Shown here piece by piece: positions 1-12,900 of a DNA stretch of 64,000 nucleotides (position 1 is the stretch's first letter; every line of letters starts with the position of its first letter). The stretch comes from Lanius collurio (Eukaryota; Chordata; Aves; Passeriformes; Laniidae). The notes beneath the pieces were generated by a model. That model did no database searches. It saw only the letters and a program-made list of their open reading frames with translations, and was not told the DNA's origin. The DNA is taken from contig JACBWW010000004.1 of NCBI GenBank assembly GCA_020086605.1, forward strand, positions 40,765,819 to 40,829,818, read 5' to 3'. A program made the position numbers and the translations under genes.

Positions 1-702
1 CACCTTCCACTAGACTAGGTTACTCAGAGAGCCCCCATCCAACCTGGCCTTGAAGACTTCCAGAGATGGGAATTTTTTGTAGGCTTCCTTTAGATACTGG
101 AATGGGCTCTAAGGTCTCCCTGAAGCCTTTTCTTTTCCAGACTGAACAACCCCAGCTCTCTCAGCCTGCCCTCATAGGAGAAGTGCTGATCATCTTTAAG
201 TCTCTCCTCTCTACCCACTCAAATATGTCCCTGTCTTTCCTGTGCTGAGGGCTCCAGAGCTGGCTGTAATTCTGCAGGTAGTCTCAACAGAGTGGAGCAG
301 AGAGGGAGAACAACCTCTCTTACCCTGCTGGCCATGCTTCTCTTGATGCAGTCTGGGATACGGTTGGCTTTCTGGGCTGCAAGTGCATATTGCTGGGTCA
401 TGTTGAGCTTCTCGTCCTCCAGCATCCCCAATTCTCCTCAGGATTGCTCTCAATCCATTCTCTGCCCAGACTGTATTTGTGCTTAGGATTACCCCAACCC
501 AAGTGCAGGACTTTGTACTTGGCCTTGATCTTCAGAAAATTCTCGTGGGCCCATGTCTCCATCCTGTTCAGGCCCCTGTGGATGGCATTCCTTCCCTCCA
601 GCGTGTTGATTGCACCACAAAGCTTGGTGTTGTCTGCACACTTGCTGAGGGTGCCCTCAATCCCACGTTGCTGACAAAGATGTTGAGCAGTGCTGGTCCC
701 AA
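1..702 (-). mobile_element. CR1 LINE fragment, truncated at the window edge
   Basis: Read on the + strand this is the reverse complement of a chicken-repeat-1 LINE. It starts with CCCATCCAACCTGGCCTTG close to the CR1 3' end and continues through GATACGGTTGGCTTTCTGG and CTTGCTGAGGGTGCCCTC, which are landmarks of the 3' part of ORF2 (reverse transcriptase). The frame is broken by many stops and the last part of the 3' end lies left of the window, so it is a dead 5'-truncated copy. It ends near TGCTGGTCCC (about 700). Confidence 0.93.
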
Positions 703-705
703 GAA

Positions 706-2004
706 CTCACATCACGACAGCACAACTCTGTGAAAGTTGTGAAACTCTGTGTGAAAGGGGCACTGAGATCCTGAACAAAAAATAATAATAGGACCTTTAA
801 TTTGTACTACCTGGTTTTGGCTGCACTTAACCCATCTGAGACAGCTTTGAGCTGATGTTTGGCTTGGTGTGAATGATAATGCTGTGGCCAAGAGCCTGAA
901 GTTCATGGGCACACGTGTGGGCACAGGCACAAACATACACATGTGCACACACACACACAGAGGGTAATTATTGTGAGATGATTTTAAATGGGAAGAGAGG
1001 AGTTAATAATGGTGGATATACATGATTACAAGACTCAACTTTCTTGCATGCATAAAGCCAGACAGTGTGAACAGTCCTGCAGGTAGACCAGAAAGGCCAC
1101 AGGTTTTAGACTACAAACCGTGAGTATGACTTAGGAGAGAAAAGGACTGCGAGCCCACAGAAGCAGATATACTTCCTGGGCTTACATGATTGGTATATCA
1201 GATCCACTGTTCCTTGTAACTGCTGAGTAACTGCTCCTTGCTCTTTCTACTCACTTTGTTAATATAGAGAACAAAGGAAGTGCCCATAAGGATGTAGATA
1301 AGTTGAACTGTGAAACAGTGATTCTATTCAGCTCAGTCTGTTGTCTGTTTTTTATGCTGTCTGTATAGTAAATTGAGCGTTTTTTCATGATCAAGAGCGC
1401 TAAAGAAAAAATGATGTAATAAATATCATGGTAAATCATCTTGTACTCAGATGCTCAATCAAGGTTCCCTATATTAAGCCCAAAGCCCAGGCAGACTGAG
1501 GAGATGCTTTTCTCAGGACATTGGACTGTGCTCCTGGCAGCAAGCTGTGGCAATGAGAATTGTAATAATTAAAACGTGTCCACATGATTCTAACAGGCAA
1601 GCTATTGTGCAAGATACAGGCAAAAAAAAAAATCCCCTCAAGCCCTTAGAAAATTCCTTTTCAATATCACATTAAATGACCTGCATGCTTCTGAGCATCC
1701 AAGTAGTGCTCACCAGCCAACCCTCTACAGGAGAAAAAGGACTCTGCTGCAGAGCACAGCAGTGGCTCTCCATACAGTGCCCACAGCTCCAGCTGCAGCT
1801 GCTCTGATGCCTCAGACTAGCAAGAAATAGCAGCCAAGGGAAAGCCACAGTGTGCCTCGTCAAGCATGCATAGATGGAAAAACCTGTCCTGATTCCCTCC
1901 ACAGAACATCTAAAGCTGTGCAGTGAGTTTTGACTTTACCCATGATGCAAATAGAGAAATACAATATCAAGACGTGGAGTAAATTTGGTCCACTTTTGGG
2001 AGAG
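706..2004. other. Non-coding stretch, no gene seen
   Basis: I see no coding signal. It holds a short CA/GT-rich patch at about 910-958 with a (CA) run, and an A10-11 run near 1621. Open frames here are short and have no recognisable domain. Confidence 0.7.
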
Positions 2005-2330
2005 TCAAGGTCAGGAGGGTTCTCCTGGAACATTTAGGCCAGTTTCTTTCTTCTTTCCCAGCTGTCTAGACCATAAAATCTCTTCTAGAAGCTTCTCCTC
2101 TACATGTTTTAAAGTCTTCAGGTCCAGGCAAGTCTATTACCTCTTCTAGTAACCAATTTTGATACTTATTTATACTTTCCCTAAGAAATTTTTCCTTGAG
2201 ATTAAATCTGTCTCACATTAGCTTTCAGTCAGTGAATCTTGCTATGCTACTGTCAGCAGATTAGAAAGGCTATCTGATCTCTTTTCTGTGAAAAAACCAG
2301 TGTTTCACGTTGTTCACATCAACTCCAGGT
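2005..2330 (-). mobile_element. Probable old, diverged CR1-type LINE fragment
   Basis: The text around 2180-2215 (TTCCCTAAGAAATTTTTCC, then a match to the 'taat/gat...aatct' phrase that follows in CR1) and the preceding 'ccaatttt...tacttt' spacing resemble the reverse complement of the CR1 3' end. Divergence is high and no terminal repeat is visible, so family and limits are tentative. Confidence 0.4.
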
Positions 2331-2435
2331 TTACACTTCAGTACACTAAATTCATTGAAACTTCCTTAGCACTTGCATTGTCAGGATGACTTTGACAGTT
2401 CCTGGGACACTTCTGTGATCTTCCTTTGCATTTGC

Positions 2436-2461
2436 TTTATGATGGCCACAGCCATCATAAA
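2436..2461. repeat. 11-bp perfect inverted repeat (hairpin) next to an LTR
   Basis: TTTATGATGGC (2436-2446) and GCCATCATAAA (2451-2461) pair perfectly around a CACA loop. The hairpin ends 9 bp before the target-site duplication of the downstream solo LTR. No function is apparent. Confidence 0.8.
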
Positions 2462-2470
2462 TGTATATGT

Positions 2471-2475
2471 ATAGG
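2471..2475. repeat. Left target-site duplication ATAGG
   Basis: ATAGG directly abuts the TG end of the solo LTR and is repeated exactly on its other side. Confidence 0.85.
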
Positions 2476-3761
2476 TGTTGTGGTTTGACACAACTAAGCG
2501 TCAAGCATCTAAAATATCAGTTATTTTATAAGGAAAAAAAAATAAGAAAATATTGAGGAAAACTAGGTAGCTGCGAGGCAAAAACAGGTTCAAACTTAAA
2601 TGGTTACAGTACAAGGAGAAAGTTTTATTGCTAACAGAATTAAAAGTTAAAAGATATAACAAGAAATTAAAACAAACACATCCCCCGCCCCTTTCTTCTC
2701 AGCACTTTACTCTTTCTTTTTAAGTAGCACAAAATACAACACAACATAGGATTCTAGTCAGTGTTACAGTTCTCAAAAAGTCTCTTTTATGCTTAAGGAA
2801 AAAGGGTTTCTTCTTCTTGCTTCACATGGTTTCTCAAGCTGCCCCCAACAACATACCCGCCCGGAAAGAAACAATCTGCTGTGGTGTAATACATCTCTTC
2901 TATGAAAAAATACCAGTTTTTTCACACTGCCACACACCTGGGCCATCACATGGGGCTATCAATCTTTTTAAGGATGGGTCATTTTTGACCTGAACACAAA
3001 GGCTTTTTCTGCTACAAATCCTTAAAAACCTCTCACTGTTTCTATATATCCTGGCACAGGCAACTCTTCACAATCTTCACGGGCTACACGTAAGTATTCC
3101 ATCCCCCCATGTACTTCAAATGGATTAAAGACACAAACAGTTTGAGATATTACAGTTTCTTACCACCGCATGCCAGAAGTAATTTTAAGCTCCGTGCGAG
3201 GAACGCGGCACCGCCCCTTTTCTCTGCTGCTCTTTCCAGCTCTGTCTAACATGGCTCACTCTCTCTGACTCCAAAGCCTCTATGGTAAAGAATGTTCTTG
3301 TTCAGGCTTTATGGTGAAGAAAGCCTCGCTCTCTGTGCTGCTGGCTGCATGGTGTTTCATCAGTTCAGCCCAAAGTGTGCTGGCTGCAGACAGGAGGCAC
3401 CTGCTGGCTCCATGTGGAGAACAGGGGGACCCGCTGGTCCCAAGAAGCCGCTCCAGAAAGATTCCAGCTCTTTAGCAGTCCAAGGCTGGGTTTAGCGGCC
3501 TGGGCTCTGGGATGGCTCCTTCCCCAGCGGCCCAGGGTCCGTGCTGCAGCATCAGGAAGAGGGGAAGGGGGCCGGGGCTTTGGCCTGGCCCGGCCCGGCA
3601 GGGCCTCGGTCCGTCGGGGCCCAGAGGCTCCGAGGCCTCCCCACCTCCCTCAGGGGGGCTGGAACAAGAGGAATTCCCGCCTTTCTGTGTTGCTTAAATG
3701 TGTAAATTGTGAGAAGCGTTATTGGTCTAAAAATCTATCAACTCAGATTCAACCCACTACA
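2476..3761 (-). mobile_element. Solo LTR, ERVL-like, 1,286 bp, with 5-bp target-site duplication
   Basis: The element starts TGTTGTGGTTTGACAC and ends AACCCACTACA, giving TG...CA termini with an imperfect inverted repeat. It is flanked by an exact direct repeat ATAGG at 2471-2475 and 3762-3766. A 5-bp duplication is typical of ERVL (class III) integrations. The first 16 bases equal those of the LTR at 45982, and an internal block (2626-2640) matches 14 of 15 bases at the equivalent place there, so the two are related. An AATAAA on the minus strand (complement of 2624-2629) about 150 bp from the left end suggests minus orientation. The 3500-3660 part is CpG-rich. There is no internal retroviral sequence, so it is a recombined solo LTR. 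Confidence 0.88.
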
Positions 3762-3766
3762 ATAGG
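3762..3766. repeat. Right target-site duplication ATAGG
   Basis: ATAGG directly follows the CA end of the solo LTR and matches the left copy in all five bases, so the integration is still well preserved. Confidence 0.85.
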
Positions 3767-6254
3767 CCAGACTGCACATTCCAGTCTAATAAAGTTCTTT
3801 CCAGTGCTGCACACACAGAGCCAGGAATTGCTTCCCTGGATCTTGTTAGGGCTGAAGTTACCCTTTTTATAAGTTTGCTGTTCTCACAAGTTATTGGCTA
3901 ATCTGTTAAAACCAGCAAGTTGTTTTCTTAGTTACTCTTCCTGCAGAGAGTATCTCCTGATACAGGTATGATTGTATTTGTTGTTCCTATATGCACAGTG
4001 TTCCTTGAGGTCATGTTGAATGGTGACCATTTATTTAGGTTAGCAGCAATTCCAGATGGTGATAAAAGCTCCTGGCCCAAGAAGGCAGCATGTGCTGTGC
4101 TAGGAGTAAGGTTTGAAGAGCTGTCTGCTTTTCTCTATGCCTAGAGCAGGGCTCCTTAGCAGCTGGCTTAGGTGAGGCTTAACTGGTTGTTCTGTGCTTC
4201 TTCTGTGACAAACACAGAGATTAAAGGATAGAAAAACAAAGCAACACACATCATAAGTCAGTAAAGAGAAACTGCACTTGCATGATGCTTGGTAAGGGTA
4301 TCTTCCAGGATATATATACCTTTTCAAAAAACAGATGAAATAATGGGGAAATAGTTGGGATGAAAAGTCAAACTCATTTACAAATCAAATATTTAAAGGT
4401 TTAACAGATAGGAAAAGTAATCACTGCTCAAATTGACTTACCCAAAACTGTAAGCATCACTTATGCATTAATTACACATGGGTAGAATCAGTGATGAAGC
4501 AGAGATGTAGTTTACCCATTTTAATATAAACACTGAGCACAAAAATTCTGTGCTAAGAATTTTTTGATGTGCTGATTATGTTACGCTGAGATAGAATGGT
4601 CACAGGTGTAGTGTAAGGCTGGCTGAGCTGGACCATACTTATCTCTGAATTTTTACATAGAGAACAGGAGGCATATTTGGGGTTTGCCAAACCCCCACAT
4701 CCTCATGTGTTTACCCTGTCACCCAGTGTTTGTGGGTTTCTAAAGAATTGTATGAAACTGTATGATAGTGCTTTTGTGAATATTTTGAGGATGTTTCTTA
4801 CATTATTACCTAGGAAAATATGCTTACTTCACTTTTTTCAAAAGTGGCAATCATAGGAGAAGTTGATAGGTGAAACCCACCTGTCTAGTAGACCCAGGAA
4901 TTCTGCTTCACTGTCTTTGCAGTCTTAACTCACCCTCTCTCTACTCATGCTCTGTGCCAGAGTCGTGAATCAGGTGCTGACATTCTGTTTTGTTCCTCAT
5001 ACATTGGGCAGTTGTAGGACTCTGCAGGGATTGAGTCTGATCTTGGTACAGCCCTTATCTAGTTTGGAACCTAAGCAGGGAACATGGCCAGGGGTTGCTG
5101 ACAGGAAGTGGATGTCAAATGTGCAATGCCAAAATACTCTGAGCACAGGCTGCACATTCCTAATTATGCAGGTAGACGGTAGGATGTGTTTTAGGCCAGG
5201 TTTGCATAAATGCTGAGCATTCCCACCTTCAGGCATGAGGCTTGGATCTGTGCTCTGCACATGTGGGGGGCCATAAAAATGGTAAGTACTTTGGAAATAC
5301 CACACTCCAGGGGGCTCAAGTTTGTTCCTTAAATGTAGAGTTTTAGCTGCTTCGGCTTTACTCAGGCTAGCTTTAGTTTCATGTCTGCCAGAAAAAGATT
5401 GTAATAATGCTAAATGTTTTAGGAATATTGAAGCAAAGCAAAAAAAAAAAAAAAATTTCTGGTGCTAGCTAGTGTTAAAAATAAAGGCTTGAAAATGTAA
5501 TGCATTTGTTTAGAATTTATGGGTGTACAGAAACAAGATGTGGTGCAGTGAAGTGAATGTGGAGGTTGAAAAGAACTACAAAGTAACTATAGAGTCACAA
5601 AATGAGCTGTAATTCCTGGGAAACATGTTTTTTTTGCAGTGCATCCCAGTGCATGTGCACTGCAGAGGAACCTGAAGTGCAGCAGGCAGCCTGTTATTGT
5701 CTGGTGTTGCAGTCCTAGCTCTGATGTGCTGGAGGGTTTTCTGGTTTGTTTTTCAAATTTAATAAAAATATGTGACTGCACTTCACCAGCTATTTGTTTG
5801 ATGGGAAGTGAAGACATCTGAGCCATTAATGCCTGAGGCAGGCCAGGTGTGGCTGTGAAAGAAGGTCCTTCTCTCTGAGCCTAATGAGTCATTCAGGGAG
5901 ATGACTGTACACTGACTGTACATTCAACATCACTGCTGACGCCTGATGGAATTAATAATACTATTTATATCAACAAGATTAGCAGCAGATAGGTTCAGTG
6001 TTATTAATGGTACAATTAGCAACTATGAATTTGTATCAGTGGCGTGTAGTACCTTCTACATGAGCATGTCATCACAGCTATCACTGAGAGTAAGGAGATG
6101 TCAGGTACTGAGTCAATGAAACGCCTGCTTACACACAATTGTAATTTAAGCAGCCACATTTACCTTGGTGAGTGTCATCTTTTCTCTCTCTAGGGCTTAC
6201 CATAATGTCATGGATAGCAAAAATAGCACCAAAAACTGGAAGCATCTAGTCAAG
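3767..6254. other. Non-coding stretch, no gene seen
   Basis: No exon or repeat family recognised. There is an A-run at about 5440-5455. The 3' part around 5880-6010 contains a block with AATTAATAATAC and a TGAGTCAT (AP-1-like) site that looks less decayed than its surroundings, but this is only an impression. Confidence 0.6.
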
Positions 6255-6590
6255 CTCCAAGGGTCTTGCAGGTCTTCTCAATGCATCTAACCCACTGGTA
6301 TAGATTTTACCTGTTCTTAAATATTTACAATAATGGTTCCTAGCCTGCATCCCTGGAGATGCTATCCACTTACTAGTTATTCTTTTCCTTATACTGCCAA
6401 CTTACCTGACAACTTCTGAGATAGAGCAATTCCCTTCTTTCATTTATACATTTATGTTATTGCCTTGAAGGTATTTATAGATTGTGATTGTCTTCCCCAT
6501 GATGAGACATCTCTTTTATAAACTATTAGTTCCTCCAGTATTTCTGTATGTGTGACCTGTTTTTATAATTTTCTGGGTCACTGATAGAGA
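6255..6590 (-). mobile_element. Old CR1-type LINE fragment
   Basis: The order of phrases (GGTCTTGCAGG..., CCTTGAAGGTATTTATAG, then TTAGTTCCTCCAGTATTTC and GTGTGACCTG) matches the reverse complement of an old CR1 3' region, where a 'kinetics' of similar phrases (bleed of 'aaggtatttgtagactg', 'cctcagtctttc', 'gtcatg') is expected. It is much more diverged than the copy at 1-702. Confidence 0.6.
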
Positions 6591-9390
6591 AGGGGAGCTG
6601 CCAGCAGTATGTAAATAGGGTGTAGGTCAAAGAAGAAAATACCATATCAGAATTCATACCTGAACTTCCTATCCCAAACCTTTTTTTTCAGTCCCTGCTG
6701 AAACTATTGTAAATTTAAGTTATCTGCTGGTTCAAGCTCTTGGTTCTCAATATAGCAAAGTCAAACATTAGATGAACCTCAGTCATTTAAGTTCATCTGT
6801 ATTGAAATAGCTGTCCACAGCTATATTGAATTCAGTGAAATGGTGTACTGAAGATAAACCACCATAAAACTAGCTCATTACCTGCCCAGGACTGTAATTC
6901 AAGAGTTAACTTTGAACATCTGCCTGTTGTGCTGAGAGTGTTTTATACTTCATAGAAATAATGTAGTATAGCTGGTAGGTATCTGATCAGGCTTCTTATT
7001 ACTTAGCTTGTGTGCCAGCTGCAGTGGATCTCAGCACAATTGAATTTGTCTAGAGTGAAGGTACACTGAGCGTACATATATATGTACACACATTTTACAC
7101 TACAGCTGACTTGATGTTAGCACAGAATGTTTTGCTGAACATAAATGCTATCTATCCTATGTAAATAAAATGTGCAGAGGAGAGGGTAAGGTCTAGTTGC
7201 CTTGGAAAACTCAGATTTTAAGGGCACATTTTAATGTTTCAGGATACAGTAATTTACTCTGGCGTCCTGTCACTGGTGTCTTCACGGTATGCATTTGCTA
7301 TGTTCCAAATAAGATCAAAGAAAAGCAAATCCCTATCATCCTTCAGTTAAATAAATATTTAATTTGAAAAGAATAGGACAGTTGGTGCGTTAAGCATCAT
7401 TCAGCCTGAATCTGATGACCTGACCTAGTTCCTTGTTTGCACAAAGTTCTACTTACGGAGCATCCTAAATTACAAATGTTCTTTACTTGAGAAAACTCTT
7501 CAGTGCAGTATCTTGTTAAGTACAACAAAGTAATACAGCTCATATGAGATGAAAGTGTCTTCAGGGACTCATAGAACAATGTCTGCCATAACACTGATGT
7601 ATTTTATAGACTCCCTGCCCTTCCTTTAGTTCTAATCTGCTCTTGCAAATAGCTTGCAGGAAGTTCAAGTGTTTGTGTACCAGCCAAGTAAGTTACAATT
7701 TACAGCTGGCTCTTTCAAAATGCTTGCTTCAGCTCATGCATCTTTATCTTAAAAGATTCTCCAAGTGATGTTTTCTTCATACTTGTAGCAGAATATAAAG
7801 TAACTTTTCCAGCTGTGGCTGCATAAAATATTTCATATGTGATAGAAAAGATGTCTCACTTGTGCAGTAATCAGCATTGGGCATTACAGAGTACCATAAT
7901 CCTGGTACTTGCGGTGTCTCTCAAGCAGTAACAGCCATTGCTGTCAAAACCATTCTGAAACCACAATATGTACACAGAAAACCAAATGGCTGGTAACTGC
8001 CCCATAAATTTTATGTTGATTGTCTTTATGTTACTGTCTAACATAAAGGGAAAATCTCAATATACTGGGATGAACAGTTTTGTGTTTTGTCAGTTACTTA
8101 CTCTAGCACTTAGTAGAGCCTCAATGTTGTTTCTGGAGAAGCTTTTGCTTCAGTCTGGTGTCCTGCAGAAGTCAGACCTAGTCTGGATTCTAGCTTTTGT
8201 ATAGACCTTACAATTTGCATTTCTTCAGGACTGGTGGAAGGGAGAGGAAAGAGCACAGTGAGGGCAATGCCAGTGTAACAACACTGTATGTGGATTACTG
8301 AGGGGATCTTTGGGGATCATCAGTAGGGAATAGGGAGAAGTGCTTGGTTGAACAGCAGTGTATCTAGAGAAACTTTCAATTCATTAATCAATGTACGAGC
8401 AATGTCCACTTCCACATGGGTGACATAGCAAAATACGGAGCCAAGAAAATCAATCTGCATCACCAGAACACTTCAATAAATAAAATATTACAAAGAACAA
8501 TGGCTTTAGAGCCTCCTGAAAAAAACTAGCAATAGAGTTTACTTCTAACTCAAGCATTGATCTTCATTTCTTTAGGGCTGAATTGTCACAGCCTAAAAGT
8601 ACATGCAAGCATGCAGTGTGTATGAGTATAATGAGAGATACAAAACATACATCAAAACCAAATGCTGTATCCACCCTCTAGATCTTACCTGTTGTTTGTT
8701 AACTTGTTTTGCCCATTAATGCTGTTTGTGTCCTGACTGTGGGTGCACACTCATAGTAATTCTTACATAGGTTAGGATCAGTGAGTGAGGAAACTCCATG
8801 GAAAAACTGCTCACACCACCAAAAAAAATTATGCTTCCCCTATCCTCAGAGGCAGAGTAACATCATAAAGTGTACCCTGCTTCTGTGAATGCTCTTCATA
8901 GAAAAATATCACAGCTCTTCACACTGTGTTATGTGTATGAAAACATACCTATTTTAATTTAGATTTTCTCCTCCTTCCTTTATCAAAGGAAAACTAGATT
9001 TTTGACAGCCTCTTCTTTTTGCCTACTTACTAAAATGCTTTAGCAAACTTGAACACTATTGTAAACAAAGTCATTTAAGCCTGTCTTCCCCAGATAAGGA
9101 TTAACACAACCCAGGCATTCTTCCTCTGTTTGCAGCTTCCTGAGAAAGTCGTCTTTGTGGCAGACCTGTAAACTAGTGATTGAGGCTGCAGTGTGCTGCA
9201 TTCTTTGGGATTCTAGTCTGTAAACCCACTCCTGCTTCTGCAGGAGTATTGCAGGGGAATATCACCTTTATATTTTTCAAGAACAAAGTGGATCTATCAG
9301 CAGCCCAAGCCAACAAAAAAAAATACTGAACAAATTAATCCAAGCAGAGCATAATGATCTGAAAGGCAGCACAAGTCCAGGGACCTGAAG
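6591..9390. other. Non-coding stretch, no gene seen
   Basis: AT-rich, unique-looking sequence. Open frames (for example 7968-8204) are short and without domain signal or plausible splice context. Confidence 0.65.
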
Positions 9391-9413
9391 GTCTATCTAT
9401 CTCTCTCTCTCTC

Positions 9414-9466
<53 letters not shown>

Positions 9467-9497
9467 GTCTGTCTGTCTGTCTGTCTATCTATATCTC
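9391..9497. repeat. Composite TCTA/TCTG/TC microsatellite
   Basis: The tract reads as TCTA units, a TC block, TCTG units, ten pure TCTA units (9426-9465), TCTG units again and a last TCTA pair. The ten-unit pure core makes it likely to be length-polymorphic. It ends about 70 bp before a CR1 fragment. Confidence 0.97.
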
Positions 9498-9564
9498 TGC
9501 AAAAACACTCACAGGTGGCTCCCCTCTGAATGAACTGAAATTACTGAATGGCCTTCATGTGCAG

Positions 9565-9955
9565 CACATTGCAATGCTAAGGCTGAGGAAGTTAGGGCTG
9601 TTCAGCCTGGAGGAGGTTGTATGGAGACCTCACAGCAGCGTTCTGATGTCTTGAAGGGGGCCTGCAAGGAAGTTGGAGAAGGATTCTTCGTCAGGAACTG
9701 TAGTGATGGGACAAGGAGTAATGAGTTCAAACTGACAGAGGGCAAATTTAGGCTAGGTAAGGGTGGTGAGGCACTGGCACAGGTTGCCCAGGGAGGTTGT
9801 GGATGCCCCATCCTTGGCAGTGTTCAAGTCCAGGTTGGATAAGGCATTGAGCAGCCTGGTCTAATGGGAAGTGTCCCTGCCCATGGCAGGGGAGTTGGAA
9901 CTGGATGGTGTTTAAGGTCCATTCAAACCTTTAACATCCTGTGATTATTGCAGTC
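9565..9955 (+). mobile_element. CR1 LINE 3' fragment
   Basis: This is the only CR1 copy here in + orientation. Landmarks are GTTCAGCCTGGAGGAGG, GCACAGGTTGCCCAGGGAGG, GTTGTGGATGCCCCATCC, GTTCAAGTCCAGGTTGGA and a worn 3' end CATCCTGTGATTATTG, standing for the usual octamer tail. The reading frame is short and broken; it is a 5'-truncated dead copy. Confidence 0.95.
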
Positions 9956-12900
9956 ATTGACCTTGTCAGTTCTGCAAATGGCATTGAGGAGGCAGGATAG
10001 CAAGGAATGAGAAGGTTGGTAGAGAGTAGCTGGGCATCTCCGATGTAAGTAGGGGACTTAAGCATTTCACATAAACTAAGCCTTGAGCAGTGCGGTGTGT
10101 TTCCATATTGTGGTGCAAGTTCCAGTATCCCTCAGCAGCAGCTGAGGCAAAGTTCAGAACCACTCTGGACATAGAGACAGTGAGATGGGCTGAGTCATCT
10201 TTCTGGTATCGCTTATGTACCAGATTGGCCACTCCAGGGAGCTAGAGTTCCTCCATTACTCCTGTTATCCTGGAAAACAATCCTGCTGAGAAAGAATATG
10301 GTTGAGGGCAAGGCAAGGAAATAGCCAGGAAATTTCACCAAGTGCAGTTTATTCTGTGTTGCTTGGTCCTAACAGTGCAACGCCTGAAACTCCCACTCAG
10401 AAGTTACCTGTGAGCAAGAAAACTGCATTGCATGTGTGTTGGCCGACCCACACACCTTCAGTACTAACCTTTTTTTGTTTTTAATCTTAAGGAATAATGT
10501 CACTAGGAGCCTTCTCTAAGGTGCCTTTTTGGTGCTTTTCAATACTTTGAAGTTTCTAACAGGCTCTTTAAGGCACTCTAGAGATGCATCAGTGAAAGTA
10601 CAAACCCAGTAAAATAATGGGGAAAAAAGTTGGATGTAATTAGAAGTGGTAGTGAGAAGGTAACTGACCTGCATTACGTTCTGTGCATAATTGCTTTTTT
10701 CCAGAGCAGACATCCTCTTAGGATGTGGAGATTCCAGAGATAAATTGTGTAGGACAGGCTGAAGCAAAGGTTTTCTTGCTGTTTTACACTTTCAAGAGGT
10801 GTGTGATAAGTTGTTGGTCTGAGAATAGAGTGAAATGGTCAGCACCAACCTCTCAAAACCTAATTCATACCTTCTGACCACTGCTTTCTTTTGGTGCAGC
10901 AGAGCAGCACCTTCTCTGGGGCAAGTTGCAAAGGGGCTAGAACAAGTCAAAACAGCCTCAAAGCCTCATGCACAGACTGAGGGAAAAGGAGCATGGAGGC
11001 CACCAAAGGGAAGCACTGCAATTCTGCAGCATGGCCCCTTACAAATGCAAGGAAGATTTCTTACTGCTGACAGCAGAAGGTATAAATCGAGGCATGAAAG
11101 TCTCTTTGTTCACTGAGCAGATGGAAATGTTTGGCCACTTTGTGGATTTCTTCTTGCAGTCTGGACTGGAATTACCCTTGTTTTTGTACCATCCAGCATT
11201 AATGTTTCCCAGAGTTGCCCCTTAAACAAAGCAAAAATACTCTACAGCATACTAACAGCACAAGCATATCACAGTAAATGGTTTTATACATAATACAACA
11301 CGGTCATTAGCCAGCTGTGCACATAAAACACCAAGTGGAGGCAGCAGGATGTAGAACAGGTTCTTCAGCTCTGAAGACATTAGGCACAGAGGGCTAACGG
11401 AGCTCTCCTGGCCTGTGTGTTGCAATGGAGAGTGCTTTTCCATCTGCAGTAGTCATTCTTCTCCAGGGTGTTTTACAACACTGCAAAATGCCTGTAAGCC
11501 ATGGGCTAGCTCAGTGAGAACAAACTAATTACACAGCAGGCAATAACTCCTCTGTGATAATCATAGATCTGTTGGCCATGATAAGTTTTAAGCCTTCCTA
11601 AATTACTGCCAGTCAGATTTGGACAGGTTTATATCTTGTGATGCACCACAGTTAGAAACATCTCACACTGGCCTGGCCTAATGTCTGAATCTACCTGCTC
11701 ATCATTACTATATTTCTATATAATTAGAGAAAGAGAAAATATTTGACAATATAGCATAGAAGGTTTTTATTAGCAAAAGTTTATGGACACAAGTTTTATT
11801 GGCTAAAGTTTTATATCCACACCAAGTTATGTATGTTATCCTTAGCAAGGGCAAATAAAACTTGTATACTGTGCCACATACCATGTCATGTATTCAGAAC
11901 ATGCCTCAGGACCATTTCTGTTTTAGTGTCTGCGTTGCCTCTTCGACAGTGGAAACACAAAGAAATGGTCCTGAAAGCTCCACTGGAGAAAACCAGAGTA
12001 AGACACTGATGTGGGTTCCTCGTTCTCTTTGCTGCCTATGTATCTGGGAGGTCTAGGAGTACGTGGTAAGGACTAGTACATGCCATGGTGGCTGGCTGGT
12101 TTTCGGAAAGTGAAGCTGTATTTTCTGTTGTCCAGTAGGAAGATGGAACTAGGCAAGTAGATAAGTCGATGATAGACAGATTTTTCCAGCAATGTTTTGG
12201 CTTGGTCAGTTACTGCTTACAACTGAATTGCAAAGAGTCAAGGAGATTTTTTTGTTGTTGTTTTAAGCTCGATGTAAATTCAGGGAGTAGGCAAATAGCA
12301 TAATCATATTAACATCTTTTCAGGGGCAAAACCATTTCCAAATAAATACCTGTAAGCAATAAGAGTGCCTCAGTTTTCTATAAGGCTTAACCATAGCTAC
12401 TGTAAAGGAAGTGAAGCAAAATCTTTTGGGCTTATTTCTTATAAGGAATACAAGTGATTTGCCCTTCTCACTTTACACTATCAGAGCTTGCGCAGTGCGA
12501 ATGAGAGAGGAGAACTTCAGATTTCTGGAACATTTGAATCCTAGACTTCACTCTAGTATGAAACAGAGATGGAGTGTCCTAACCATTTGATATGCAAATG
12601 CACTTGCTTTCCCAACTGAACTGCAGTGGAGTTAAGCTGAGTGCAGTATTTAAGTTTATCTCAAGCAAATACCTCTCTTTGTCTTGAGAGAATAAATGGA
12701 ACTGCAGTTTCATGTCAGCCTCTGAGATACCTATGCTGTATGAGATCACTCCAAGAGGGAGAAGAAAACAAAGCAAGAGTTGGCTCGGAGAGAGAGATTC
12801 AGCAAATATCAGCAAGCTGCCAAGTGATCATTTTGGTGCTGCAGTTGTTTGCCTCTGCAACATTTCAAGGACAACCCTCAGAAAAGATTGATGGGGGAAA

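Noticed and set aside
3490..3660. CpG-rich patch that might be a gene promoter
   Set aside because: It is fully inside the solo LTR with a defined target duplication, so the composition comes from the element.
3375..3872. 165-codon + strand open frame
   Set aside because: It lies in the GC-rich part of the solo LTR and runs past its end into unrelated DNA, so it is a low-stop stretch of high GC and not a gene.
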